Of a stretch of DNA of 64,000 nt, positions 30,886 through 43,105 are shown one piece after another; position 1 is the stretch's first letter; the number at the start of each line of letters is the position of its first letter. Made by a program: the position numbers and the translations under genes. The notes under the pieces were generated by a model. The model was not told the origin of the DNA, made no database searches, and saw only the letters and a list, made by a program, of their open reading frames with translations. The stretch is from Simmondsia chinensis (lineage: Eukaryota; Streptophyta; Magnoliopsida; Caryophyllales; Simmondsiaceae). The stretch is from NCBI GenBank assembly GCA_018398585.1, contig JAGTTD010000010.1, positions 17,172,005-17,236,004 on the forward strand, read 5' to 3'.

Positions 30886-33800
30886 ATGGCAGGAGGGGCG
30901 TTGGGGCCGACGGCGGCGGCCGGAGTGGCAAAGGAGAGGGCAGAGCAGTACCAAGGGAAAGCCACATCCTATGTGATCATTACTTGTATTGTTGCTGCTG
31001 TTGGCGGGTCTCTCTTTGGCTATGACATTGGTATCTCAGGTACATTCTTAATCCCATTTTTAATCTGATGTTGGTTGGTCACCTCTTATGACATAATTCG
31101 ATTCGTGTGTCAATTTCACGGGAGGTAGGTATTTATGTTTGATTGTGAGAATGAGAAATTTTCTATGAATTAAAACTTACTTAGTCTCTAGGTAAGTCAA
31201 TTCATGTGCAACGAAAGAGTTGAAGTTCACGGGAATTAGAATTTCTCATGTTGTATGAATTTCTTGATAATCAAATAAAAGGGCGAATGCCTGCATTATA
31301 TGAATTCCAAATCTTTGTGCTACTTCTTAAGAAATAAATAGCCAGTTAAAATATTTTTAGAGAAGAGTTCAACGTATAAGTTTTGCAGGGAATTTTGAAA
31401 TAAAATCTCAGTTGAATTGTATATGAATCTCAATTCATAAAATTTCGCACCTTTACCTTTATAGATTCAAAATTCCATCATTATGATGCCAGAATCTTCC
31501 TATGATCAATCAATCATCACAGAAACAAAAAAGGGAGAAAGGGCATAAAGGGAAAACCGAAAAGTTTCAGCTTGCAACTGGGTCAATGACAAAAGTCTGC
31601 AATCATGGTTGTGAAAGTTTGTTTCTTTTGTAAGTATTTTGAAAATAAGTTTTTGTTTGAGTGTTATTTGGTTAATTACAAAAAAATGAAATTACTCAAA
31701 ACAGGAAATGCATGAGTGCTAAAAATGCTTGCTTTATGATCAGTTTATCAAAAATTTTCTTAAGCCTTGGACGAGGAATTGCCTAGTCAGATACCGTCCA
31801 TGAATAATCTACATTACTTTTTGTAATCCATGATACTTATATGTTGATCTGTTTCGTATCACAGTTCCAATAATGGGCTTCTTTCTAGGCTATGTGAATT
31901 CTTTTATCTTTCCCTCTCATACGCAACCCTTTGTAGGGGGCATCTCCCACTTTCTACAAACTAGTTAGGTATTTGATCATTCACAATTGGATCCATTATT
32001 AATTAAGAATTCCTCAATTTGCACAAGTCAAGCTTATCCTTCCCCTTCGAGGCTCTCAATGTATCAAATAAGGGCCACTGAACTCTATAACCTACTATGC
32101 TACCAATTGAAACAACCAACTATCTAGAACCTTCAAGTCACTAGGTGAAAGTCCATGAATCGTTTTATATTCAAACTCTTAAAGTATTAAATCATTCATG
32201 GACCTTCACCCATCGATTTAATCTTTTGGGGATAATTGATTCCCTGACATGGTATCAAAGCATCGTTGACCAAAAGGTGACAAGTTCGAATCTTAACAGC
32301 CCCCACTCTAAATGTTAATACATTTCAATGACAAGGTATAGTTGGTTTATGCTTTGTCCATGCATGACATGTTAAAATATAAAATTATTCATGAACATTC
32401 ACCCATCAGCCTAAACTTTTAGGACAGTTGGTTCCTTGACACTAATGTGCTAGTTGAATAGGTGGGGTAACATCAATGGATGGGTTTCTAAGGCATTTCT
32501 TCCATGGGGTGTATGAGAAGAAGCAGCATGCACATGAGAACAACTACTGCAAGTTCAATGACCAAGGCTTGGCTGCATTCACATCTTCCTTGTACCTTGC
32601 TGGACTGGTTGGATCTCTGTTGGCATCCCCTGTGACAAGAAATTATGGCCGTCGGATCAGCATAATCAGCGGTGGGATCTTTTTCCTTGTTGGGGCAGCA
32701 CTGAATGCTGCTGCTCAGAACCTGGCTATGCTTCTCCTAGGCCGCATCATGCTCGGTTTTGGCATCGGGTTCGGAAATCAGGTTAACTATAATCACTGTT
32801 ACCTCGACTCTCTGTTCTACTCAAACAAACTCGCATTGAATAAGAATACTTGGATGTTGTATGATGTTACAACATTATAAATTAGAGCAAAATTATAGAA
32901 AACCCATTAGAAAATAAACTGAGCATAAGTTTTGGATAAATATCTGTGTCTAACTTTCGTACCCGAGTCAAGGTAATGTAGGCTATAATCTGCTTGCATG
33001 TTCTTAGGTTAATATGAGATGATATCAACTTAAAGCACAAGCATAAGGTCTAGATTAAATCTGTGAGTATGGATCAGAATGCAAGAAAATGCAACTCCAG
33101 AGAAAATTCAGTCCATGTATTAACCATTGGATAAGTTTATTTGCATCCATCTTTAATACTTGGCATACAACTGGTTGCTTAGACTGTTGACCCAGAAAGA
33201 GTAAAAGATGGAGGAAACTTTGTGACTGTTGTAGTGCATACAACTATTCTCCAGCCTTCACCTAACAACTTAAACTTTTGTAGTCTTTAATCCCTTGACT
33301 TGGTATGAGATCCTCTTTAACTGAAAATCTTGAACTCAAATCCTTAAGTATAATCTATGATGCTTTAGCCATTCTTCAAAGCATCTACAGCCTAGTTCGA
33401 GTTTTTGGGATAGCAGGTTTCTTGATAGGCTAAGACCCATCCATGTTCTTTTTAGGCAGTTCCCTTGTATTTATCAGAGATGGCGCCAACCCACATCCGC
33501 GGGGGACTCAACATGATGTTTCAGCTCGCAACAACACTTGGTATTTTCACAGCCAATATGATCAACTATGGAACATCAAAGCTTGAACCATGGGGATGGA
33601 GACTGTCTCTTGGTCTTGCTGCATTGCCAGCCACATTGATGACCCTCGGAGGGCTCCTTGTCCCTGAAACACCAAACAGTTTGATCGAACGCGGATTAAA
33701 TGAGCGAGGTCGCAGAGTACTACAGAAGATCAGAGGGACAGAGAATGTTTCTGCAGAGTTCCAAGACATGATTGATGCCAGCGAGTTTGCGAAAACAATC

Positions 33801-35168
33801 AAGCATCCCTTCAGGAACATCCTAGAAAGGAGGAATAGACCACAGCTGATTATGGCAATCTTCATGCCTACTTTTCAGATACTTACAGGGATAAATTCCA
33901 TACTTTTCTATGCACCTGTGCTATTTCAGAGCATGGGGTTTGGTGCAAATGCTTCCCTTTATTCTTCAGCTTTAACGGGAGCTGTGCTCGCTTCTTCCAC
34001 GTTGATCTCTATCTTGATAGTTGATCGTTTGGGTCGAAGAGTTTTGCTAATCAGTGGTGGCATACAAATGATCACTTGTCAGGTTAGTAACCTTAAGCCC
34101 TTTACTGACATTGTATGGTGGAATAGATAAAGACTGTTATATAAGTTACAAATTTTGAGTTAATCATTCCTCTGATTGGGTAGTGTTCAAAATAGGAAGG
34201 AATAGTTGAATTTGAATTAGAAATTTACTTTACCGAAGTCAATTTCCTTTGTTTCAACTTGACATGAAGAACGCCTTCAACAACAAAGGGATCATTATGT
34301 AGCAGCAGTTATAGTTCGAGTCTATCCATCCCCATCTATCTGCCAAGAAAAATTTTGCATTGGCCTCAGTAATGCATGTGCTATATTTCTTTAATAAAAT
34401 ATGTTGTAAATGCATTTTCATGTTAAAACTATCAGTGTTAAGATTGATGATTATCTGGCTATTCACTCAAATATTTACAAATATAAGGGTTGAAAGCAAA
34501 TTACCTGGCCTAGCAAAACCAATTCCATTGCCACAAGCATGTTATCTAACATCTATGATACCACGCTCACAACTGCTATGGTAATATGAACTGTGATTTG
34601 ATTCAATGCCTTTTATCCTTACATTATATTCTATGACATGCATATTGAGCTTGGATATTCTCATAACTTGCAACAATGCAATAATCATACTATATATTCA
34701 ATGAATGTGAAACAGGTGATAGTAGCTATAATCTTGGGAAAGAAGTTTGGGACTGAGGGGCACTTATCACAGGGCTACTCAATTCTAGTGGTGATTGTAG
34801 TGTGCCTCTTTGTTCTTGCCTTCGGCTGGTCATGGGGGCCGTTAGGATGGACGGTACCCAGTGAGATATTTCCACTAGAGACGCGGTCTGCAGGACAAAG
34901 CATAACCGTTGCAGTGAACCTCCTGTTCACTTTTGTCATCGCACAGTCTTTTCTTTCGCTCCTCTGTGGGCTCCAGTACGGGATATTCTTGTTCTTTGCT
35001 GGATGGATCACTATCATGACTGTGTTTGTGTACTTGTTCTTGCCTGAGACCAGGGGAGTTCCCATTGAGGAGATGATTTTGTTGTGGAGAAAGCATTGGT
35101 TCTGGAAAAAGATTGTCCCTCAGGAGGGAGAGATTAATGCAAGTAATGGCATGGGGATGACTGCATAG
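30886..35168 (+). CDS. STP7-like: STP7-like monosaccharide/proton symporter
   Basis: Four exons join to a 517-residue protein: 30886-31039, 32462-32781, 33456-34082 and 34716-35168, all with GT-AG introns and consistent phases. The product is a 12-helix plasma-membrane hexose/H+ symporter of the sugar transport protein (STP) family in the major facilitator superfamily. Visible motifs are FGYDIGISGG with Asp47 (the proton-site Asp of helix 1), NYGRR at 112-116, PETPNSLIERG, QILTGINSILFYAP in helix 7, VDRLGRR, WGPLGW with PSEIFPLETRSAG, and PETRGVPIEEM near the C-terminus. Cys81 and the Cys in LLCGLQYG could form the extracellular lid disulfide known for STPs. ATG 30886 was chosen because the usual short N-terminus (MAGG...GVAKERAEQYQGK) begins there. 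No lesion is seen, so it is probably functional. Similarity is closest, from memory, to Arabidopsis STP7. Confidence 0.93.
32177..32441 (+). mobile_element. Small TRIM-like element in STP intron 1
   Basis: Two related ~72-bp direct repeats (32177-32249, 32370-32441) share ATTCATG(G/A)ACxTTCACCCATC and end CCCTGACA or CCTTGACA. The first is followed directly by TGGTATCAAAGC, a tRNA-Met primer-site form. The interior is 120 bp with no coding. The repeats are diverged and no duplication was found. Confidence 0.5.
33252..33436 (+). mobile_element. Decayed TRIM-like copy in STP intron 2
   Basis: CCTTCACCTAACAACTTAAA...CCCTTGAC is followed by TTGGTATGAGATCC, resembling the LTR end plus primer site of the intron 1 element. 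A second LTR-end-like phrase lies at about 33395-33432 (TTTTTGGGATAGCAGGTTTC). Confidence 0.35.
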
Positions 35169-35636
35169 CAATACAGATGTCTCTTTGCACATGCCCCATT
35201 AGAGGAGTTAGACATGCGTATATGTCTAAACTAAGATTTGTCTCTCTCTTTGGTATGACTTAAATCGTCAAACTGTGTTATACCAACATCCAAGCGTCCT
35301 GCGATCCAATGTAGGTTTTTCAGCAGCATAGGGAGTTGGAGTAACTATAGCCAATACCCAACACAATATTCTATCGGTGAGGTGTGCTTTCATACATGCA
35401 TGGAAGGATTTCACAAATGTATGCAACTAAACAAGCCTAGGGGTTAAGATAAATGTTACCCAAACTTGGGTACGAGAATCACACGTAAGTATTATTCCCA
35501 GAGGTCAGTTGGTTGTGCTATAAGAGAGTTCCCTTTTTTTTTTTTTTTTTTGGGATCAGTAGCGTTTTGTGTTTTTGGTTAATTTAAAGTGTTTAGTGTG
35601 TAGTTGATCAAAAAAAAAAAAAGTGTTTAGTGTTAT
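35169..35636 (+). other. STP 3' UTR and flanking DNA
   Basis: No canonical AATAAA was found near the stop. A T-run lies at about 35534-35550. No gene. Confidence 0.45.
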
Positions 35637-36979
35637 TGATGCTTAATGCGTATTGCTTAGCAAGTGCCCTAAGTCGTATTAAGTAATACAGAGTGAGTAC
35701 AGTATCGTTCCTCCGAGGATTGTTTATTGAATGAGTACCGAAATTAGTAGTTTTAGCGCTATTTGAAAGACCGAAAATTGTAGTTTTGACTATAAAACAA
35801 ATAAAATGAAAAGAATTAAAAATGTTTACTGATTTTTTTGTTAAAGTTTTTTGATTTAATAAGATTTAAGGCATCCGATTTGACCTAGTTGTATTAATAC
35901 GCCTTTCTATTCTCGATATTCAGGTTGTTATTACTTATTGATGGTCGAAAATCCTAATTTACTAAATATTCTCTCTCAAGCAACATTTAGCATACTCTTT
36001 TACATATTAACTTATCAATCTCTTCTAGGAATTTAAATAAGAAAAGAATTTTGAAGATTCATGGTTTTCACTTAAGACCATACAAATCGTGTTAATCTAT
36101 CTTTAGCATTCACTCAATTTGTGGTGTTTATTACTTTAGCAATTACCATAAATCTCCTCTTGGACTTATTATGAATCATTACAGGCCTTGAATGGTGATC
36201 AAGTATTCAAAACTCATGAAGAATAATAATAAACACTTAAACAACGCAATAAACAAATTTTAAATACATTGACTTAGAAAAAGAGCGTATATTGCAACTT
36301 AGGCAACATTATAGCCTTGGAAAAATAAAATTAATTCATGATAGAAATTACATAAAGCAAAACTAAGACAAAATCCATAAACTTAAAGAGGAAAAGAATA
36401 GGCAAGAACTTGAAAAAATTACAAACCAAACTCTTTCTTTTCTGTTCCTTCCCTCCTTCTAACCTATACTTATGTGGTATTTTTTTTCTTTGGAATTGTA
36501 TGCTAAAACACTTTCCAAACACCACTATTTATAGTATTTGAGAAATGAAATTCATGGAATAAAAAATTATTTGATGCTTTTCCCGCCCATGGATACAACT
36601 TGCCTCCTACTTGTCATTTTCTTCATTTTTCTCTTTATTTTACCACCCAAACTCAGCTTTTGTCTCAAGTAGCATGAATATTTTAAGTGTTTAATCCACC
36701 CTTACTTGTGATTTGTTGATTTTGCCACTAAAGTTTGCAATTTGCAAATTGTTCTTCAATTCTTTACTCTTAGCCGTGTGGTTTTGGAGTTGTTTGCCTA
36801 TTTTTTGCTTTTGTTGTATGTATCTTGCTTTCATTTGTTGATGTTGATGATAAAACCTAGCAAAAATTAGCATAAAATGAGTGTTTGTGCAAGGAAATAA
36901 CAATAAGAGCAAAAAAGAGCAAAAGCGATAAAAATTAGATGTAAAATAATTACTAATTGATCCTAAATTGGACTTATCA
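35637..36979 (-). mobile_element. Solo LTR, 1343 bp
   Basis: The segment starts TGATGC and ends TTATCA. An exact 5-bp duplication GTTAT flanks it (35632-35636, 36980-36984). On the minus strand there is a CTATAAATAG TATA box near 36530, so the LTR is in minus orientation. No internal region or partner remains, which indicates recombination between the two LTRs of a full element. Its type is probably Ty3/gypsy, judged only by length. Confidence 0.8.
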
Positions 36980-36984
36980 GTTAT

Positions 36985-37720
36985 ACCCATGTTTCTGTTG
37001 ATGTATTTTCAAAATGTATATTGAATAATATGTAAATGTTGTTTAATTTGTGTATAAGATGAGTTTGAGACTGTCCCGATATTTGCTTAAGTGTTTGAAG
37101 TTTGTTAGGGGGGGGGTGTCGACACATGGGCCATGTGTGTCGACACACAAACCAACAGAACCACGGGAGAATAGCTGTGTGTCAACACACAGCCCATTAC
37201 AGAAGCATACAAAGAAAAGTTGTGTGTCGACACATAATCTTATAGTACGCTGTGTGACGATGTGTGTGTCGACATACAGCTTCGACAAAAAGGTCTGTTT
37301 TGGCGGTTTCCTGTGCGGTTTTTCCCCTGTTCATCGCGGCTTTTTGCTTGGCTTTTTAGGGACGCCTCTCTTCTTGGTACACATATAAATACCCCAAATT
37401 TCTTAATTGTTACTTACATGAATTGAATTGATTAAAAACAGAAGAGAAGAAAAGATATTAAAAGAACTTTGTGGGTTCAAGTGTTCTTGTGTGGTTGTGT
37501 TGTGTTCCTGAGTAACAAAACTTCAATCTCTCTACATCTTTATCAATCTCTCCCTTTACACATCTTCACTTCATATTTGGTTGTTGTTGTATTCCCAGGG
37601 ATATTTAGTATACGATTATAAACCTTAAGAAAAGTGATTACATATCTTTAACATCCGAGATCTTTCGGTTACCCATTTGCAAGGATTTTGTAAGTATTTC
37701 ATAGATTTGTTTTAATAGTT
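36985..37720 (+). repeat. LTR-like sequence with a TATA box
   Basis: A CATATAAATACCCC box at 37382 follows a block of palindromic motifs (37116-37280), and a pyrimidine-rich leader with frequent CTCTC and CTTCA follows. The arrangement resembles U3-R-U5 of an LTR, but termini and partner were not found. Confidence 0.35.
37116..37280. repeat. Five-copy GTGTCGACAC palindrome cluster
   Basis: GTGTCGACAC or one-base variants occur at 37116, 37137, about 37179, 37224 and 37267. The third copy is GCTGTGTGTCAACACACAGC, a near-perfect 20-bp palindrome. They lie 100-270 bases upstream of a TATA-like box. Confidence 0.75.
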
Positions 37721-38209
37721 TCTGCACTCTTATCCAAAACGGGTTCTCTTGAGAGGAATTGATAGTGAAAGTAACTACCAGTTCTTATCAGCTTATGCTT
37801 TAAGATTTTTCCTTCTAAAGCACTTCTCTTGTTATGATATCTACAGACAAAAACTTCACATTTTTACTAGTCGTGCTTCAGACTGGGTGAGCTAGACCAA
37901 GAATTCAGTACTTCTGATGACAACATATGCCTTTGTGCAAGAACGAACTATTCTGAAAATTATTAGGTAAAGGTTTACTAATGGATTTATATTTTAATAA
38001 TATCATATTATCCGAATATCCATTGAGCTTGAGGCGTAGATAATGCATAGTTTTACATGTACGTTGTGCTTGAACTATTTTAATATTATGAATGAGGATT
38101 ATTTGGAATCAAAATCACAACCTTGTAAACAAAAAAAGCTTTGGTTACATATCAAAGAACCAATTATCCTAAAGTATATAAAGTTCAACTTCACTTAATA
38201 TTATTCCTA
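37721..38209. other. Intergenic, no gene seen
   Basis: Nothing recognised on either strand. Confidence 0.45.
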
Positions 38210-38770
38210 AGGGTGTAAAGAGCCAACCCGAGCCGAGCACCCTCCATTTGAAAATAGAGCTCGACAAGACTTATCAAGCTCAATTTCGAGGTGAACTTTT
38301 ATTGAGCTTTTCTAACCCTTGTTCGAGCTCTTTTTAAGTCGAGATGAGCCAAGCACCAGCCTTTGTTGGTTAGACTTATTAAGCCGCGTTGAGCACATTG
38401 TCAAGCCCAATCGATCTTAAAATAGAGCCGATCTTGCTATCTAGTCAAGCTCATTTGAGCCGAGCTTTTCAAGTTACAATCGAACCATTATCAAGCCACT
38501 TCTGAACCAATATCAACTATTAGTGAGCTCTTGACGAGCCCTTAACGAGTTTTTAACGAGCTCTTATTGAGCCCCTTAACAAGCTCTTATCGAGTCATTT
38601 ACGAACATTAACAAGCCGTGCTTTGCGGTGCTCGAACTCGACTCATTAAGCTTATCGAACCTGCTCGAACTCGGATCTATAAGCTATCGAGCCCTCATAA
38701 TGAACACGAATGAGCCCTAATCGATTTCTAAGACGACTAGTTCATCGAATGTTCGGTTCTTGTACACCCT
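38210..38770. mobile_element. MITE with GAGCTCGAGC-rich interior
   Basis: The left end AGGGTGTAAAGAGCC and the right end GGTTCTTGTACACCCT are inverted (AGGGTGTACAAGAACC on complement). The interior is full of GAGCTC, TCGAGC and GAGCCGAGC words, a composition typical of a widespread plant MITE group. It has no coding capacity. Confidence 0.65.
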
Positions 38771-39332
38771 GGATTATGCCTCAATTTGAGCTAGGGAAAA
38801 ACTTCATCCATCTCATTTCTATTATTTTCTTATATCAATATGTTATAGTGGAAGTGAGGCTATGAGTTTATGAGATAATGATAACAAGCACCACAAGAGT
38901 ACAACTGAAAAAACACAAAATGAAAGAAAGAAAACCAAGAACAATGAAGAACACCAGATGTAACGTGATTCTGAGCCTAAAAAGATGGTCTTAGTCCACA
39001 ACTCCCTAAGACTAACAAAGACTCTCCATTATATCAGTTATCGAGTTACATATAAAGACAATTACAACAGTACAAAGTAATATCTATACACAAACTTAGG
39101 TTTCCAAGTTAGAAACCTTACTGTCTACCATGGATGATTAGGATCTCAACATCTCAAAAGCTAGCGCCATGTTCAAAAATGGGAGTTAGCTATTCCAGGG
39201 CTTGGGTTTCTTTGGAGAGCACCGGTCTTAGAGGAACGATGGGAAAAAGAAAAGAAAAACAATAAACTCCCCCCCCCCCCCCCCCCCCCCCCCCCTCTCT
39301 TTCTCTCTCTCCCCTCAAACCGCTCCTTTATA
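38771..39332. other. Intergenic with C27 tract
   Basis: No gene is seen. An uninterrupted run of 27 C residues lies at 39269-39295, followed by a CT-rich segment. Confidence 0.6.
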
Positions 39333-40023
39333 TATATTAGAGGTGGCAAATTCAACCCGACCTAAAAAACCCGTAAACTAACCCGATCCAAACCAAAAAT
39401 ATGTCATAAATAATTGAACATAAAACTGAAATGAACCGACCTGCAACTAACCCGACCCGTTCTTTACCTGACCTGAAAATAACCCGATACCAATTTGACC
39501 TGACCCAACCCACCATTAACCTGAACCAACCCAACCCAAGATAACCTGAACCTGAACCCAACCCAACCTAAAAGCTAAATTTATCCAAGTTCTTTAAATT
39601 CAATGAGAATTATTAGTTGTCAGAAGTACAATTGGACTTCATAACATATTATTAAGCATCTATATTGATAATATAATAAATATATTGGTAAAAATATAAA
39701 ATATTTCGTATAGTTTAAATTTTTGTAACCGGTTCATATCACCAAGGTACTAAATAGTAGGATTATTAAGACCTGAAACCTGTACAATCTGACCCAAGAT
39801 TGACCCGAAGCTAAAACCACTCAAAATTAAAGTGATCCGAACCCGAAATAACATGACCCAGACCAACCTGACCCGAGAACAGGTAAAACCCGAGAGTGAC
39901 CCGAGCTTGAATGGGTCAACCTGAGCCCGACCGACCCAAGTTTATTATAAACCCAAAATGACCCAAATCTAAATGGGTTCACCCGAACCCGACCCAAATG
40001 ACCCGATTGCCACCTCTAATATA
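39333..40023. mobile_element. GACCCAA-rich TIR element, intact ends
   Basis: The 17-bp termini TATATTAGAGGTGGCAA (39333-39349) and its exact complement (40007-40023) bound 691 bp. Both halves are rich in GACCCGAACCC and TGACCC; an AT-rich centre separates them. The A/T outer bases may include a TA-type duplication, so the superfamily is undecided. Confidence 0.75.
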
Positions 40024-40903
40024 GATGTTAATTAATGTCACGCCCCTTAAAAAGCCATCCCATCCGTTTGTTAATCCTCTCATGAATGGCTATAAATACA
40101 CCAAAAGAAACACAAAATGGAGCCCCATGATCACGACACACATCCCACCAAAAGGGAATGAGAAAGCGACACATGGCCAAGTTAACCCTGATGGATTAGG
40201 ACATGGAGGAATAGGGGAAATAAAAAGACCAAGGAATAATAATTCAACTCATTCACATCCAAAAGGATGGTCCACTAAAAATCTCTCCTAATTTTTTTTC
40301 CTTTCCTGATCAAGCTATAACAAATGAGAAGCTAGACAATACAATTCCAAGGGATAAGAGACATAGGGCTAAAGAGAGAGCAAAGAAAAGAAATCAATTA
40401 GTTAATCATTAAAGTTTCATTTCTTCAATAACCAGACACGGATTTAATATATAAGAACCCGAGCGATCGGATCTCCAGTAGCAGACGGGTGAGCAATGCG
40501 TAAGAACCTCTGTGAATCAGCAAGGACCACCTTGCAAGGCTAAATACTCCTGGGTGACTGATAGACGCGAATAAAAGCTTCCACGGCTGGAAGATCAAGT
40601 TGGTAATTTTATTTTTATTTTTTTGTATTCCTCTGCTATTCAAGAAAATTGTCTAATTCCCCGGAGCAGGGGCACGGGCAGCAAATATGCCCAATGGTCA
40701 AGATAAAATGGTCATTGACCAAACATCCTTGATTTTCGAAATTAAAATTAAAATGCCCCTTTGGATGCTAGAAATTACATAACATGCCACCTCTAGTATA
40801 TGAAGCTCAATTAGTGGATCTAATCTTAGCCTAATCATAAGCCTAAAATTAGCACAATTAGCTTATTAGGAGCCAATGCTGAACAAATCTACACCTTCGT
40901 TAT
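40024..40903. other. Intergenic, contains plastid rRNA scraps
   Basis: No protein-coding gene is recognised outside the plastid-like insertion at 40455-40566. Confidence 0.5.
40455..40566 (+). other. Chimeric nuclear insertion of plastid 16S and 23S rRNA pieces
   Basis: TCCAGTAGCAGACGGGTGAG and GCGTAAGAACCT follow plastid 16S rRNA near its 5' end with a few changes. They are fused at about 40509 to TGTGAATCAGCAAGGACCAC, then AAGGCTAAATACTCCTGGGT, from plastid 23S rRNA. A 5' bit GAACCCGAGCGATC also resembles 23S. These pieces are not adjacent in plastid DNA. Confidence 0.7.
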
Positions 40904-41297
40904 TGTTAAATACTAGTATTTGTTTATATGTATTTTCTTGTATTTCTTTGTAATCTTTTTCTTTGTACCATATCTATAGGATGGTATATTCTTTGGCACC
41001 TTATAAGCATCATACAAGGCATTCGAGGCATTCAGAATATTCAAGGCATTCAAGACTTTTTTTCCTCTTCCTTGGCTCAAGTAACCGGCCCTTGATGGCC
41101 ATTATTGTCCCTCATTTACTTTGTTTTCTTCCTTCATGTAACTTAGGATTCTAGTGTTTTCTTTTATGTCTTTTGATATTCTTGTTCTTTTCTATTTAAA
41201 TGAAGATTTTTATTTTATTTTACTTATTCAATCAAAAGGAATCATCCTCCATTCTTGTTCTCGTCTTATTTTAGCTGAAGTTATTTAAAATTTTACA
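40904..41297 (+). repeat. 5' LTR of copia 40904-46081
   Basis: 394 bp, TG...CA, followed by TGGTATCAGAGCAGG. Confidence 0.88.
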
Positions 41298-41426
41298 TGG
41301 TATCAGAGCAGGATTGATCTAAACCCAGTTCATTCATCTTCTTGCCGTGATCAAACGGCTATTGTGAGCGTACTTCTTGCTTTATCTCTTGTTTTGATTT
41401 GTGTTATTTTGTTGTTTTCTTTCATA

Positions 41427-42100
41427 ATGTCTAGAGAAAATTCAAACCAAGTTGAGGCACTAGTTGTCGTTTTAGGGGGAGTTCTAGGGAGTTCTAAATG
41501 CTAGCTCTCCCTATTATTTATATTCCTCGGATCATCCAAGGCTTGTGTTTGTTCAGGATGTTTTAATTGGTCCAATTTTCTTGCATGGAGACGCTTGATT
41601 TTTAAAGGTTTTAAAGCTAAATGTAAGATTGGCAACCTGATAGAAGTATTGTTAAACCGGATGAAAATTCTCCAGAATTTGGGAATTGGAGTACTTGTGA
41701 CTCAATGGCTTCTTCTTGGCTCACCAACTCAGTTTCGAAAGAAACTAATGCTAGCATCACTTATGTTAAGACTTCCGGTGACATTTGGTTGGATTTAAAC
41801 AAACGTTTGTCACAAGGAAATGTTCGCCCTAATTTATGAAATTAAGCTTGAAATCCCACACTTAAAACAAAAAAATATGTCTGTTTTTTACTATTTTACT
41901 AAGTTAAGGTCTTTGTGGACGAGTTTTATACGTTGGTTGCTATTCCACCTTGTACTTGTGGGTTCACACAAGCTTTGGTAGCAATTCGTGATATGGAAAG
42001 GCTTTTAGGTTTGCTTACAGGGCTAGATGCTTCTTTCTCCACTATTAGGTCTCAGTTAATGAATACTAAGCCTTAACCATTGTTGGAAATGCATACTTTG
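41427..42100 (+). pseudogene. Copia gag, broken
   Basis: Begins at ATG 41427 (MSRENSNQ). It contains IGPIFLAW-like then WRRLIFKGFKAKCKIG, DENSPEFGNWS-like and TSGDIWLDLNKR-like phrases across frames, the usual copia gag (UBN2) order. At least four frame changes are present. Confidence 0.75.
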
Positions 42101-42504
42101 TTTTGTGTCAGGAAGAAAAATAGCAAAGTGTGGCTACCGGGACCATTGTCGTGCCCGAGGCTGTGGCTTTGGCCACCGAAATAGCAATGCTGCTGCAGCA
42201 GCTCCGATGTCAAGCAATTTTTCTTGTTGTTCTAATCGCTTTACTTGTATGCACTATAAGGAATAGAAGCACACTAAGGAGTAGTGTTTTGAGCTAACTG
42301 GTTACCCTTTGAGATGGAGGAACAAGGCTTTGGGAGGAGGTGGAAGGAACATGGCTGTTGCCATAGCCATACAATCGACATGTGATAGTCCGGTCCGTGA
42401 CAGCCCAGTGATCGGGCTCTCTCAATGTCAATATCAGCAACTATTAGCCTTACTTGAACCTGCTTCAGCCTCCCCTAGTTTAAACGTAACAGGTTACCTC
42501 TTCT

Positions 42505-43105
42505 TTCAGTAGGATTATTGATGCCGGGGCCTCTGATCGTATGGTTTCTCCAAATCCATGTTGTCTAATGTTACCGTTAATAATTATGTTGGGGCCTTAG
42601 ATTACCTAACGGGTCAATTTTAACTGTTGCCCATGTTAGGAAGGTTCGAATTTCAAAAAGTCTAGTCCTCAACATGCCTAGTTTTTGATATAATTTGTTG
42701 TCTTTGAGCAAAATAACTCATAATGAAAATTGTGCGTTAACATTTCACTCTCAATTTTGTTATATACAGGACCTATGCTCGAGGAAGCTATTGGAGTGGG
42801 GTTGGCTTAGAGATGAGCTATATTTTCTAAAGATACCATCGGTTGGGTCCGCATCATTGGTGGCTTCTACTTCTCTTTCAATTCAGAGCAATAAAGAAGC
42901 TATTTTGTGGCACTATCATTTGGGACATGTGCTTTTTTCAAGATTGTCTAGGTTTCCATTTTTGAATGTTGAAAGGACAGATTTTATTTGTGATTCTTGT
43001 TATCATGTTAAGCAGGCATGTTTGCCTTTTCCCTTTGTCAATTTCAAGAACAAATGTGTGTTTTGAGCTTATATATTGCGATATTTGGTGACCCTATTGT
43101 ACCGT
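42505..43105 (+). pseudogene. Copia protease and GAG-pre-integrase, broken
   Basis: IIDAGASDRMVS near 42515 is the retropepsin active-site region (DTGASDHM in the family, Thr replaced by Ala). Downstream, CYIQDLCSRKLL, LWHYHLGHVLFSRL and FICDSCYHVKQACLPF show the GAG-pre-integrase domain and zinc-binding residues. Confidence 0.75.
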
